A stretch of DNA of 64,000 nucleotides, taken from the NCBI GenBank assembly GCA_021413925.1, contig JAIOPL010000004.1:62001-126000 (forward strand). The letters run 5' to 3'. Position 1 is the stretch's first letter. The number at the start of each line of letters is the position of its first letter. The DNA is from Verrucomicrobiota bacterium (GTDB taxonomy: Bacteria > Verrucomicrobiota > Verrucomicrobiia > Chthoniobacterales > UBA6821). Under the pieces are notes generated by a model that searched no databases, was not told the origin of the DNA, and was given only the letters and a program-made list of their open reading frames with translations. The translations under genes and the position numbers were made by a program. Shown here piece by piece: positions 18,376-26,722 of the stretch.

Positions 18376-19002
18376 GTGGTCCGGAAAGCTGATCTCGAGG
18401 TGATTCCGACTCCTGGGCGGATGGCGCCCAATCAGGATCTCCAGGCAGCCAGGGAGGAGCTGATTCTCAAATCACGATCCTTTCAGCATGTGGAATGCGA
18501 TTTTGGAGCTTCCAAGGGTAAATTTTTATCCGAGAGCGCCCTGCTAAATCCGTCGGTTTTTTTCGCAGGAATTGAAGGGATTTCGGATCGGGTGAAACGC
18601 GGCAACAGAAAGATCAAACGGCTAGGGATTCCCAATGCGGCACTCTGGAGGGGGTGGGGTAAAGAATCACTCGATGACCTGATCCCCGCTGGATTTCTGG
18701 ACACTCTGCATGTCTCCTTTCCAGATCCCTGGCCGAAGCGACGTCACTGGGTCCGAAGGTTGGTAAATGTCTACTTCCTGGAAGTAGCCGTTACAAAATT
18801 AAAAGCGGATGGAGTTCTTCGACTTCAGACAGATCATCTCGGATATTTTGCTTCCATGAAGGATCAGCTCAGCTTGCACGGAGGATGGATCGAGACCCCA
18901 TGGGAGGATGATTTGCAGAGGCCTGTTACCGAGTTTGAGACGATTTTCAGGGCGAAAGGCGATCCCATTGGGAGGATTGCCGTGAAGAGGTTGAAGGGTT
19001 GA
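18376..19002 (+). CDS. trmB: tRNA (guanine-N7-)-methyltransferase
   Basis: This SAM-dependent enzyme makes m7G46 in tRNA. The diagnostic motif is FPDPWPKRRHWVRRL, and TEFETIFRAKGDPIGRI matches the conserved C-terminal TxFExxFxxxG. The SAM-binding loop reads CDFGASKGKFL, a variant of the usual EIGxGxGxF with one Gly replaced by Ser. It starts with GTG at 18376, right behind clpX. The 208-residue length is normal. Confidence 0.88.
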   Translation: MVRKADLEVIPTPGRMAPNQDLQAAREELILKSRSFQHVECDFGASKGKFLSESALLNPSVFFAGIEGISDRVKRGNRKIKRLGIPNAALWRGWGKESLDDLIPAGFLDTLHVSFPDPWPKRRHWVRRLVNVYFLEVAVTKLKADGVLRLQTDHLGYFASMKDQLSLHGGWIETPWEDDLQRPVTEFETIFRAKGDPIGRIAVKRLKG

Positions 19003-19040
19003 AGGGTTGAAGGGAGGCACGACCCATCAAGGGTTGAAGA
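18990..19040. repeat. GGGTTGAA tandem repeat
   Basis: GGTTGAAGGGTTGAAGGG units overlap the trmB stop codon and recur at 19030 (CAAGGGTTGAAG). The same unit occurs at 39386 beside the four-helix-bundle gene. It forms the gap before the sigma factor gene. Confidence 0.6.
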
Positions 19041-19069
19041 ATTACAGCATTGAAGTCAGGATTTTCGAA

Positions 19070-19660
19070 GTGACGGAGATTCCCCCAGAGTCCTGTGAAT
19101 TTCAGAAATCCGACGAGATCTTGATGCTCCTCGTGGCGTCTGGTGACTATGGAGCCTTCCGCAGGCTTGTGGAGAGGCATCAGGGTCTTGTGATCGCCAC
19201 CGTGGCACGGATGATCGGAATTTCCGATGCGGAAGATATTGCCCAGCAGGTCTTCCTGAATGTCTGGAAGTCCGCCCCCCGATGGCGACCTGAGGCCCGA
19301 TTCACCACCTGGCTACTGATCATCGCGAAGCGTCTGGTCTTTAACGAATCTCGCAGGCGGACCCGAACTCGGTTAATTCCCCAGTCACGGGATCCGGATG
19401 AGGAGAGGGCGGATCATCCCGATGGGACTCCGGGGCCTGATCAGCAGATCCTCGAGAGGGAACTGCACAGGGCGATTGAGCAGGCCCTTGCATCCCTGCC
19501 TGAGAAGGAGCGCCTTGCTTTGATTCTGCGGCGCTACGAGAACATGCCGTACGAGGAAATCGCCACTGTCCTTTCGCTGAGCCTGCCTGCCGTAAAAAGT
19601 CTTCTTTTCCGCGCCCGCAACACGCTCAAGGAGAAGTTAGGGCCCTATTTGGAAGGGTGA
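19070..19660 (+). CDS. RNA polymerase sigma factor, ECF type
   Basis: A sigma-70-family regulator of 196 residues from GTG 19070. Region 2 includes VERHQGLVIATVARMIG, ISDAEDIAQQVFLNVWKSA and FTTWLLIIAKRLVFNESRR. Region 4 includes LASLPEKERLALILRRYEN and PYEEIATVLSLSLPAVKSL. A TTG at 19007 would extend it by 21 residues but lies in a tandem repeat, so I prefer 19070; the true start is uncertain. No anti-sigma gene is adjacent: a NUDIX gene follows. Confidence 0.88.
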   Translation: MTEIPPESCEFQKSDEILMLLVASGDYGAFRRLVERHQGLVIATVARMIGISDAEDIAQQVFLNVWKSAPRWRPEARFTTWLLIIAKRLVFNESRRRTRTRLIPQSRDPDEERADHPDGTPGPDQQILERELHRAIEQALASLPEKERLALILRRYENMPYEEIATVLSLSLPAVKSLLFRARNTLKEKLGPYLEG

Positions 19661-19678
19661 GTTTTTGGCGCTTGCCTA

Positions 19679-19706
19679 TCGGCTTTCAGCCTTCAGTCTA
19701 TCATCC
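19679..19706. repeat. TTTCAGC heptad repeat
   Basis: GGCTTTCAGCCTTCAGTC units lie in the short gap between the sigma factor and NUDIX genes. They belong to the same seven-base-phased family found at 44559, 56841, 57994, 58117 and 58367. Confidence 0.5.
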
Positions 19707-19711
19707 TGATT

Positions 19712-20332
19712 ATGTCTTCCACCGAACAAGTCCTTGTCATCCGTCGCTCTCTTTTTGATGAGTTGGGTTCCTTTCACGGACTCAATCCCGAGGTCAGCCG
19801 ATACCTTCCTATCTTTCTCCAACCAGGCAATCATTTCTTTGTTCCCCGTGCTGAGGCTGAGGAGGATCCGTCGCTTAAGCAGCTGATTCCCTATGTGGTG
19901 GTGACCTCCGGTGAGAAGATCCTACACTACCGTCGCGGAAGCGGTTCTGGGGAGACTCGTCTGCTGAAAAAGGGATCCGTCGGCATCGGCGGTCATATCA
20001 ATGATGGGGACGGATTGGGCGAAGCCTTTGATTCGGCAGCCTATCAGCGGGCTCTCATGCGTGAACTGCAGGAAGAGCTATCCCTGGGAAGCGCCTTCAT
20101 CGAGCGTCCGCTGGCCCTCCTCAATGACGATACGAATCCCGTGGGAGCCGTTCACTTGGGGATCGTCCATCAATGCCATCTAGCCGAACCTGAAGTGACA
20201 GCCAATGAAGAGGCGATTGCCGAACTTGGGTTTCTCAGCCGCGAGGAACTTGCAGAGCGAAACGATCAGCTGGAAAGCTGGTCCCAACTCGTGCTGGAAG
20301 GGTGGAACGATCTGAAGACGGTGGGAAAGTAA
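19712..20332 (+). CDS. NUDIX-family hydrolase-like protein
   Basis: A 206-residue cytosolic protein. The NUDIX box is GGHINDGDGLGEAFDSAAY continuing into RALMRELQEEL, giving the G...REL.EEL pattern needed for metal-dependent pyrophosphate cleavage. The N-terminal third (FDELGSFHGLNPEVSRYLPI) precedes the hydrolase fold and resembles a group of bacterial NUDIX proteins annotated as phosphoesterases. The substrate is not predictable from sequence. It follows the sigma gene by about 50 bases on the same strand. Confidence 0.82.
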   Translation: MSSTEQVLVIRRSLFDELGSFHGLNPEVSRYLPIFLQPGNHFFVPRAEAEEDPSLKQLIPYVVVTSGEKILHYRRGSGSGETRLLKKGSVGIGGHINDGDGLGEAFDSAAYQRALMRELQEELSLGSAFIERPLALLNDDTNPVGAVHLGIVHQCHLAEPEVTANEEAIAELGFLSREELAERNDQLESWSQLVLEGWNDLKTVGK

Positions 20333-20430
20333 AAAGTCGGAAGGTAGGAAGGTTGCAGGAAGCCTTTGCATCGGCACCTTGTTACTTTCACACCTTTGAC
20401 CTTCATACTCCATCCCGCTGCACGGGATGA

Positions 20431-20871
20431 TTACCAATTCTTGATCCAAGTATTTGTGGCGGTGGATCCTCCTGCCGTGGACCAGAGGTCGAAAAAATTG
20501 GTGCCGCTTTGGTTGGATAAGCCGGGGTAGCGATAGGAGTAAGCAATCCCGAAGGGATCCAACCAACCTGAGGAATCGACCGATTTTGATTTGAACTCAA
20601 AGTAGACCTTTCCGCTACTTGGCATGAGGTTGGTGATTAGTACCAATGAGCTTGAGCCGGCAGGATAGTCCCCATTGTCGGCCTTGTAGCTTTCAAGAGC
20701 CGCCCCGACTGCGGCAATCTCGGCCTCGGTCCGTGAACGAGCCCCCTTTTTCTGGACGCCACCAGCCGCTGCCAGCACCAATGAAGCCAAGATGGCTATG
20801 ATGGTGATGACGATCAGCAATTCGATAAGTGTGAAACCTCCGGAGGAAGTTTTTTTGTGAGGAGCGATCAT
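20431..20871 (-). CDS. Type II secretion/pilus pseudopilin (GspG-like)
   Basis: The 146-residue prepilin-like protein has the leader MIAPHKKTSSGG, then FTLIELLIVITIIAILASLV, which is the prepilin peptidase site (G12/F13) with Glu5 of the mature form and the hydrophobic stalk. The C-terminal half has GWLDPFGIAYSYRYPG, matching the GspG-type calcium-binding globular domain. It is downstream of the GspF-like gene and co-transcribed (5-base gap). It builds a pseudopilus in a type II secretion-like or type IV pilus-like machine. Confidence 0.9.
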   Translation of the reverse strand: MIAPHKKTSSGGFTLIELLIVITIIAILASLVLAAAGGVQKKGARSRTEAEIAAVGAALESYKADNGDYPAGSSSLVLITNLMPSSGKVYFEFKSKSVDSSGWLDPFGIAYSYRYPGLSNQSGTNFFDLWSTAGGSTATNTWIKNW

Positions 20872-20876
20872 GTTTT

Positions 20877-22160
20877 TTATTGCTGCATGCCGCTGATGAT
20901 ACTGATGAGCGGAAGGAAGAGCGCGATGACGATGGCTCCGACTACTACGGCGAGAAAGACGATCATGATAGGTTCCATCATGGAGGTGAGTCCTGCCACA
21001 GCGCTGTCGACCTCGTCGTCGTAGAGATCGGCGACCTTCAGGAGCATCTCGGGAAGTTGGCCTGTTTCCTCGCCGACGTCCACCATGCTGATGACCATCG
21101 CAGGGAAGACGCCGCTCGCCTCCATCGGACGGACGATGGATTCACCTTCCTTGACCGCGTCATGGATCTTGGAGATCGCAGTGGAGATGACGGCGTTGCC
21201 TGCCGTTTCCTTCGTGATGTTGAGAGCCTGGAGGATGGGGACACCGCTGGTCACGAGGGTTCCGAGCGTGCGGGTGAATCTGGAGATTCCATTCTTGCGG
21301 GTCAGGTCACCGAAAAGAGGTGCCTTGAGCATGAACTGATCGAACATCACTGCTCCCTTCGGTGTGGAAGTCAAATACTTCATCCCGAAGAAGACCGCGC
21401 CTATACCAAGACCGAGTTCGATAAAGTGATGTTGAACACCACGGCTTGCACCTATGACAAGCTGAGTCAGAAGGGGGAGGGGTTTGCCTCCGAGCATATC
21501 GGCAAAGATCTGCTCAAATTTCGGAACAATGAACACAAGAAGGAATGCCATGATGATGATGGCGATCACCATGACGATGGCCGGGTACATCATGGCTGAT
21601 TTCACCTTACCCTTCACCTTCTGGGCCTTCTCTTGAAACTCTGCAAGTCGGTTAAGAACAACCTCGAGTACGCCGCCAAGTTCGCCCGCCTTGACCATGT
21701 TGACATAGAGCTTGTTGAAGATCTTGGGATGAGAATTAAGGCCGTCACTGAAGGTTCCGCCTCCTTGTACCGCTTCAGCAAGCTGGGTGATGGTCTTTTT
21801 GAGCACAGGGTCGGGTTCCTGCTTTCCAAGAACTGTAAGCCCCCGAAGAAGTGGTAAGCCTGCATCGATGAGCGTGGCTAACTGCCTGGTAAACACCATG
21901 AGGGTGGCACTCTTGATCGTCTTTTTTTCGAGGAAGGGAATGGTAATGCTCTTACCTTTGCCTGTGGCGGAGGCGCTTTTGGCGGTTTTTGCGCCCTTCC
22001 CCGCTTTGGCCTTTGTGGTTCGGGCCTGCTCCTTGACGCTTGTAGGAAAGAGTCCCTGGCTTCTCAAGGAGTTGACCGCCTCGGATTGGCTGGCGGCATC
22101 GATATAGTCACTGACCTGTTGTCCCTGGGCATCAAGGGCTACGTACGCAAAGGAGGGCAT
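20877..22160 (-). CDS. Type II secretion system F family inner-membrane protein (GspF/PilC)
   Basis: The 427-residue platform protein has an N-terminal cytosolic domain (FAYVALDAQGQQVSDYIDA), a Lys/Ala-rich linker (residues 45-75), then two GspF repeats: FTRQLATLIDAGLPLLRGL and FTRTLGTLVTSGVPILQAL. The three membrane helices fall near 200-220, 250-270 and 400-425. VDVGEETGQLPEMLLKVAD is the second-repeat signature. It partners the pseudopilin encoded next to it; no ATPase or secretin gene is in the window. Confidence 0.93.
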   Translation of the reverse strand: MPSFAYVALDAQGQQVSDYIDAASQSEAVNSLRSQGLFPTSVKEQARTTKAKAGKGAKTAKSASATGKGKSITIPFLEKKTIKSATLMVFTRQLATLIDAGLPLLRGLTVLGKQEPDPVLKKTITQLAEAVQGGGTFSDGLNSHPKIFNKLYVNMVKAGELGGVLEVVLNRLAEFQEKAQKVKGKVKSAMMYPAIVMVIAIIIMAFLLVFIVPKFEQIFADMLGGKPLPLLTQLVIGASRGVQHHFIELGLGIGAVFFGMKYLTSTPKGAVMFDQFMLKAPLFGDLTRKNGISRFTRTLGTLVTSGVPILQALNITKETAGNAVISTAISKIHDAVKEGESIVRPMEASGVFPAMVISMVDVGEETGQLPEMLLKVADLYDDEVDSAVAGLTSMMEPIMIVFLAVVVGAIVIALFLPLISIISGMQQ

Positions 22161-22245
22161 TCCACTTGACTACTTCAATAGGAATCAATCTGTCGAGCGG
22201 AGATCATCTGAGAAAGGAAATCCCACCTAGGCTCAACCCGCCGTA

Positions 22246-22878
22246 TCAAGCCCTAGCTAGATATGGATTATTCGCTTTTTCCTCGGCGATCGTCGTGGAA
22301 GGACCATGCCCGGGAAGTACGATGGTCTGGCCGGGCAGGGGAAGCAGTTTTGTGGAGATGCCGGAGAGGAGGAGATCGCGGTCACCTCCAGGAAGATCCC
22401 AACGTCCCACCCCGCCGGCGAAGAGCACGTCTCCGCCAAACAACAGATTCGATGACGCATCGTGGATGCAGAGGCTGCCCGGGCAATGGCCCGGGACCTC
22501 GAAGAGGTTGAAGGATCTTCCTAGGAGGCGCTGCCCTGAACCCTCGAGGAGTTTCAGATCTGCATTCACCGGCTCCACCTCAAGATCGATACCGAACCTT
22601 CTCAGGAGATTCCTATCTGCCAGCATCGTCTCAGTGACGGGGTGCATCGCTACCGTGCAACCATGATGGCGCGCCACGGCTGCAGCATCCCAGACATGGT
22701 CATAGTGGCCGTGGGTGAGTAGAAGCATGGCGATCGGAATATCCCTGAATGCCTCGGCGGAACCTTCGGGGGCATCGATCAGGATGTTTCCTTCAGGGCA
22801 GGCGACCAAATAAGAGTTGGTTTGAAGCGCTCCTCCGGTGAACATTTTCAGGCCTTCGAGTGTCTGACCTGTATCCAT
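22246..22878 (-). CDS. MBL-fold metallo-hydrolase (glyoxalase II-like)
   Basis: The 210-residue cytosolic protein carries THGHYDH (residues 55-61), the HxHxDH metal motif of the beta-lactamase fold, and later GHCPGSLCIHDASSN, GGDVLFAGGVGRWDLPGG and LPGHGPST, which complete the glyoxalase II-like site. The substrate is unknown; many relatives hydrolyse thioesters or persulfides. It diverges from the tail-specific protease gene with only 47 bases between start codons. Confidence 0.9.
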   Translation of the reverse strand: MDTGQTLEGLKMFTGGALQTNSYLVACPEGNILIDAPEGSAEAFRDIPIAMLLLTHGHYDHVWDAAAVARHHGCTVAMHPVTETMLADRNLLRRFGIDLEVEPVNADLKLLEGSGQRLLGRSFNLFEVPGHCPGSLCIHDASSNLLFGGDVLFAGGVGRWDLPGGDRDLLLSGISTKLLPLPGQTIVLPGHGPSTTIAEEKANNPYLARA

Positions 22879-22925
22879 TTCATGATGTTTGCTTTTCCTT
22901 CATCTCTCTGCAACGGTTCTGTTTC

Positions 22926-25145
22926 ATGAGTTTCCTGACAAAGAAGTTGTTTCCACTGCTGCTCTTGTTGCTGGTTCCTAGGATTGGTGCCTCTACGACC
23001 AATGCCACCAACAAAACTGCCTCCACGGACATGTCTCCTGTTGCTGCTACCGTAGCACGGATGCTGGAACAGGGGCATTACCTTCACCCACTCTCCCTTT
23101 CTGAAAAGAATCCCCCGCGTCTTGAGTCCGAGAGGCCGGAGACGATGTCGGAGCGGGTTCTTAAGAACTATTTTAATATCCTCGATTACACACATCTCTA
23201 TTTCACCAAGGGGGATATTGACGAGTTTAACCAGCGCTTTTCCCCAACACTCGCCCCGGATATCCTCCGTGGCGACCTGGCGGCTCCACGCGAGATCTTT
23301 ACGAGATTTCGCCAGAGAGTTGAGGACCGTGTAGCCAAGGATAAGAGCCTGGCTGCGGCCCCCCACGACTTTACCAGTTCCAAGAGTGTCGAGATTGACC
23401 GCAAGAAAGCGCCTTGGCCCTCCGATCTCCAAGAAGCTGATCGCCTCTGGTCGGATCGGATCGAAGCCGAACTTCTTCAGGAAAGTCTCAATGAGCATCC
23501 CGTGAATCCCCCCGCCAAAGTGGTCAGCAAACGATATGATCAGTTCCTCAAGAGCGTCAATGAGCAGAGTGACGAGGATGTGATCAAGACCTTCCTTGTG
23601 GCGCTTTCCCAGAGCTATGATCCGCATTCCGAGTACATGAGTCCCTCAGACATGGAGAATTTCAACATCCAGATGAGGCTCTCTCTGGTGGGAATCGGTG
23701 CCGTCCTCCGAACCGACGACGGCTATGCGAAAATCGTGGAGGTTGTTCCGGGGGGGCCTGCTGACAAGGATGGAAGACTGAAGGCCAATGATCGGATCGC
23801 TGCCGTTGGCCAGGGTAAGGAACCCTTCGAGGATGTGGTCGACATGAAGCTGGACAAGGTCGTGGAGAAGATCCGTGGGGCCAAGGGAAGCCAAGTGCGC
23901 ATTCAGGTAATCCCTGCCAACGCCACCGATCCCTCGAAGCGTCATGTCATCGAGATCACACGCGAAGAAGTGAAACTCAAGGAGTCCGAGGCCAAGGGTG
24001 AAGTGATCGATTCCACCAATACCGAAGGCAAGAACGTCAAGATCGGATGGCTCACCGTTCCTTCGTTCTATGCCGAGATGGACAAGCATGGTGCAGGGGA
24101 TGCGAAGAGCACCACCAAGGATGTCCGCCGGATTGTCGAACGCATGAAGAAGGAGGGGATCGAGGGACTGATCATCGATCTGAGGCGCGATGGCGGCGGC
24201 TCCCTCGAGGAGGCGATCAACCTGACGGGGCTTTTTGTCGGTAGCGGCCCCGTCGTGCAGGCCAAGGATGCCAATGGGAAAGTCACCGTCGCAAAGGATG
24301 ATGAGGGAGAGCCCTTTTACACAGGTCCCGTTGTCGTTTTGGCGAACCGTCTCAGTGCCTCTGCCAGTGAGATTTTTGCCGCAGCCCTCCAGGATTACGG
24401 GCGGGCGGTGATCGTCGGCGACCAGCGGAGTTTCGGCAAGGGAACCGTCCAGACGCTTCTGGATGTCGGCAAGTTCATGCCGCTTTTTCATGACGAGGGT
24501 TCCAAGGCCGGATCGCTTAAGCTCACGATCCAGAAGTTCTACCGTGTCTCGGGGGGGTCCACCCAGCACCGGGGCGTGCTTTCCGACATCGTGCTCCCGT
24601 CGCCCACGGATACTCCGGAGATAGGAGAGAGTTCCCTTCCCAACCCACTTGCCTACGACGAGGTTGACCCGCAGCCCGTCAATAAGTTCGCCTTCACATC
24701 ACCATTCCTCGAGAGCCTCAAACAACGTTCCGCCGAGCGAGTCTCCAAAGATTCCGAGTTTCGGTACATCAATGAGGACATGAAGCGTTTTCGTGAGAAG
24801 CTCGACCTGAATCAGCTTTCGCTCAATGAAAAGGTCCGCAAGGAAGAGCTCGCCCAAGAAAAGGCCCGCAAACAGGATCGTAAGAAGGAGCGCAAGCTTC
24901 ATCCCGCGCTGGAACCCACGGCCTATGAGGTTACGCTCGACACCCTCGACAAACCCGCTCTCCCCAAAGTCACTCTCAAGAAGAAGCCTGCTAGGGAAAA
25001 GGCCAAGGATCCTGATGCCGAGGATGATGACGCCGATGTTGCCCAGACTCCCGATCCCATCCGTCACGAGGCCATCAACATTATCCAGGATTTGACTTCC
25101 GATATGCAAAACCTTCGCACGGCAAAAACGGCCCAAGGCGGTTAG
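22926..25145 (+). CDS. prc: Carboxy-terminal processing (tail-specific) protease, S41 family
   Basis: The 739-residue periplasmic protease starts at ATG 22926 with a signal peptide (MSFLTKKLFPLLLLLLVPRI). Domains are an N-terminal Prc region (about 50-235), a PDZ domain (about 245-330; VGIGAVLRTDDGYAKIVEVV) and the S41 catalytic domain with RLSASASEIFAAALQDYG (Ser) and RSFGKGTVQT (Lys). The C-terminal DUF3340-like part is highly charged (KARKQDRKKERK). It degrades or trims proteins by their C-termini, often murein hydrolases. Confidence 0.94.
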   Translation: MSFLTKKLFPLLLLLLVPRIGASTTNATNKTASTDMSPVAATVARMLEQGHYLHPLSLSEKNPPRLESERPETMSERVLKNYFNILDYTHLYFTKGDIDEFNQRFSPTLAPDILRGDLAAPREIFTRFRQRVEDRVAKDKSLAAAPHDFTSSKSVEIDRKKAPWPSDLQEADRLWSDRIEAELLQESLNEHPVNPPAKVVSKRYDQFLKSVNEQSDEDVIKTFLVALSQSYDPHSEYMSPSDMENFNIQMRLSLVGIGAVLRTDDGYAKIVEVVPGGPADKDGRLKANDRIAAVGQGKEPFEDVVDMKLDKVVEKIRGAKGSQVRIQVIPANATDPSKRHVIEITREEVKLKESEAKGEVIDSTNTEGKNVKIGWLTVPSFYAEMDKHGAGDAKSTTKDVRRIVERMKKEGIEGLIIDLRRDGGGSLEEAINLTGLFVGSGPVVQAKDANGKVTVAKDDEGEPFYTGPVVVLANRLSASASEIFAAALQDYGRAVIVGDQRSFGKGTVQTLLDVGKFMPLFHDEGSKAGSLKLTIQKFYRVSGGSTQHRGVLSDIVLPSPTDTPEIGESSLPNPLAYDEVDPQPVNKFAFTSPFLESLKQRSAERVSKDSEFRYINEDMKRFREKLDLNQLSLNEKVRKEELAQEKARKQDRKKERKLHPALEPTAYEVTLDTLDKPALPKVTLKKKPAREKAKDPDAEDDDADVAQTPDPIRHEAINIIQDLTSDMQNLRTAKTAQGG

Positions 25146-25245
25146 GGTGTAGGGGAATAGCAAAACACGTTTCTTTCCCGTATGTTTCGGCGCTTTTACA
25201 GAGCGCCATTGGAAGAATGTTCTTAGTTTGGTTTAGGGAGCATGA

Positions 25246-25274
25246 TTGACAGGAGTGTATTCGGAACATATTTT
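25246..25274 (+). promoter_or_regulatory. Sigma-70-like promoter for the Pro/Ala-rich protein gene
   Basis: TTGACA (25246-25251) and TATTTT (25269-25274) are separated by exactly 17 bases, about 23 bases before the GTG start at 25298. This is the best consensus match I noticed outside the integrated element. Confidence 0.55.
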
Positions 25275-25297
25275 TATCTTTTAATCTTCGAATTACT

Positions 25298-26302
25298 GTG
25301 AGCGACTCCCCTTCCCAGAATACCCCTCCGGTGCCCGATTTGACCACGGGTTCACCCTCTCCGGTCAAGCTTCCTCCCCTGAAGCTCCCTCCTAAGCCTG
25401 TTCCCGCCGCGGGAGTGCCTGTTCCTGCCGCAGGAGTTTCGCTCGGACCTGCAACTCCATCTCCTAGTCCTGGACATCTTAAGCCTCCTACGCCTCTAAC
25501 TCCTTCGGCGTCACCAGCACCCCTGGCTCCCCTAGCACCTTTGAGGCCTCCTGGTTCAGCGCCGGGATCCATCCCATCAGCGCCCCCTGTCTCTCCCTCG
25601 GCTGGAGTTCCCAAGCCACCCTTAGCCATTCCTTCTCCTTCCAAGGGTGTCCCTGCTGCTGCTCCTTCGATGGCGCTGGAACCACACCCTGTGGTTCCTC
25701 GTGCCGACGAAATCAAGGCCATCCCTCAGCCGACGATTAAGCTGCAGCCCGCCCCTGCCGCAGCTGCCCGCAAGATCGGAGAGTCAGCTCCTTCGGCGTC
25801 ACCAGCACCCCTTGCTCCCCTAGTACCTTTGAGGCCTCCTGGTTCAGCGCCGGGATCCGTCCCATCAGCACCTCCTGTCTCTTCCTCGACTGGAGTTCCA
25901 AAGCCACCCGTAGCCGTTCCTTCTTCCACGGCTGTCCCTGCGCCTGCTGCTCCTTCAATGGCGCTGAAACCAGAGCCTGTGGTTCCTCGTGCTTCCGAAA
26001 TCAAGGCCATGCCTCAGGCGACGATCAAGCTCCAGCCGGCACCTGCCGCGGCTGCCCGTAAGATAGGAGAGTCAACTCCTTCGGTTACATCTTCGATCGC
26101 CACGACATCTACAACACCTGCCAAAATTTCGGGCAAAGCCGTAGGTGACGTTCCTAAAAATCTGAACCTCAATAAATCTCCTGATGAGATTGAAAAAGAG
26201 ACTGCCTCTTCTTCTGAGTTGCCGCTTCCTTTGTTGATTTCAGTTGCTGCCCTTGCTCTGGTGGCTTTTGGCATTCAGCTCTGGACCTTCCTTCTGTCTT
26301 AG
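25298..26302 (+). CDS. Pro/Ala-rich membrane-anchored protein with a tandem 96-residue duplication
   Basis: I recognise no family. The 334-residue product starts at GTG (SDSPSQNTPPVPD) and is mostly Pro, Ala, Ser and Val, as in extended, disordered linkers. Two tandem 288-base units encode near-identical 96-residue segments (25502-25789 and 25790-26077), each containing LRPPGSAPGS and IKLQPAPAAAARKIGES. A short acidic stretch precedes a single C-terminal helix (LPLLISVAALALVAFGIQLW), so it is tail-anchored with the repeats probably in the cytosol. A clear promoter precedes it and thioredoxin follows. Confidence 0.75.
   Translation: MSDSPSQNTPPVPDLTTGSPSPVKLPPLKLPPKPVPAAGVPVPAAGVSLGPATPSPSPGHLKPPTPLTPSASPAPLAPLAPLRPPGSAPGSIPSAPPVSPSAGVPKPPLAIPSPSKGVPAAAPSMALEPHPVVPRADEIKAIPQPTIKLQPAPAAAARKIGESAPSASPAPLAPLVPLRPPGSAPGSVPSAPPVSSSTGVPKPPVAVPSSTAVPAPAAPSMALKPEPVVPRASEIKAMPQATIKLQPAPAAAARKIGESTPSVTSSIATTSTTPAKISGKAVGDVPKNLNLNKSPDEIEKETASSSELPLPLLISVAALALVAFGIQLWTFLLS
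25502..26077 (+). repeat. Tandem duplication, two units of 288 bp
   Basis: The first unit runs 25502-25789 and the second 25790-26077; each begins CCTTCGGCGTCACCAGCACC. The period is exactly 96 codons, so the reading frame is kept. A third unit begins at 26078 for only a few bases. Scattered differences show the duplication is not brand new. Confidence 0.85.
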
Positions 26303-26331
26303 TCTTTTTTACTCACCAACACCTACTTATT

Positions 26332-26655
26332 ATGGCTTCCGAACACGTCCTTGAACTCAGTGATGCAACTTTCGATCAGACCGTTGCCTCGTCGCCCGTC
26401 CTACTTGTTGATTTTTGGGCACCTTGGTGCGGACCTTGCCGTATGATCGCCCCGGTTATCGAAGAACTCGGTAAGGAGCTTGCTGGTAAGGTGACCGTTT
26501 CCAAGGTGAATGTGGACGAGGCGCCCGGTGTGTCTCAGACCCATCAAATCACCGCCATCCCAACGCTGCTGATTTTCCGCAATGGAGTCCTCGCAGAGCG
26601 TATGACGGGTCTTTCCTCCAAGGCTGCTCTCCTGGAGAAGCTCCAGGTTGCCTAA
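26332..26655 (+). CDS. trxA: Thioredoxin
   Basis: The 107-residue protein has VDFWAPWCGPCRMIAPV with redox Cys33 and Cys36, the cis-Pro in ITAIPTLLIFRNG, and KVNVDEAPGV. It reduces disulfides in proteins such as the Bcp peroxiredoxin at 5189. It lies between the Pro/Ala-rich gene and agmatine deiminase on the same strand. Confidence 0.97.
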   Translation: MASEHVLELSDATFDQTVASSPVLLVDFWAPWCGPCRMIAPVIEELGKELAGKVTVSKVNVDEAPGVSQTHQITAIPTLLIFRNGVLAERMTGLSSKAALLEKLQVA

Positions 26656-26722
26656 GCGCCCAATTGCCTAAGCCTAATTGGCAGAGGCTTCAGCTTTCCC
26701 TTTCATCTCCCTATCGGTTCGA

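Noticed and set aside
23646-24569. Minus-strand open frame of 307 codons
   Set aside because: It is antisense to the S41/PDZ regions of prc.
25189-25207. GGCGC/GCGCC hairpin after prc
   Set aside because: The stem is only 5 bp and no T-run follows; not a convincing terminator.
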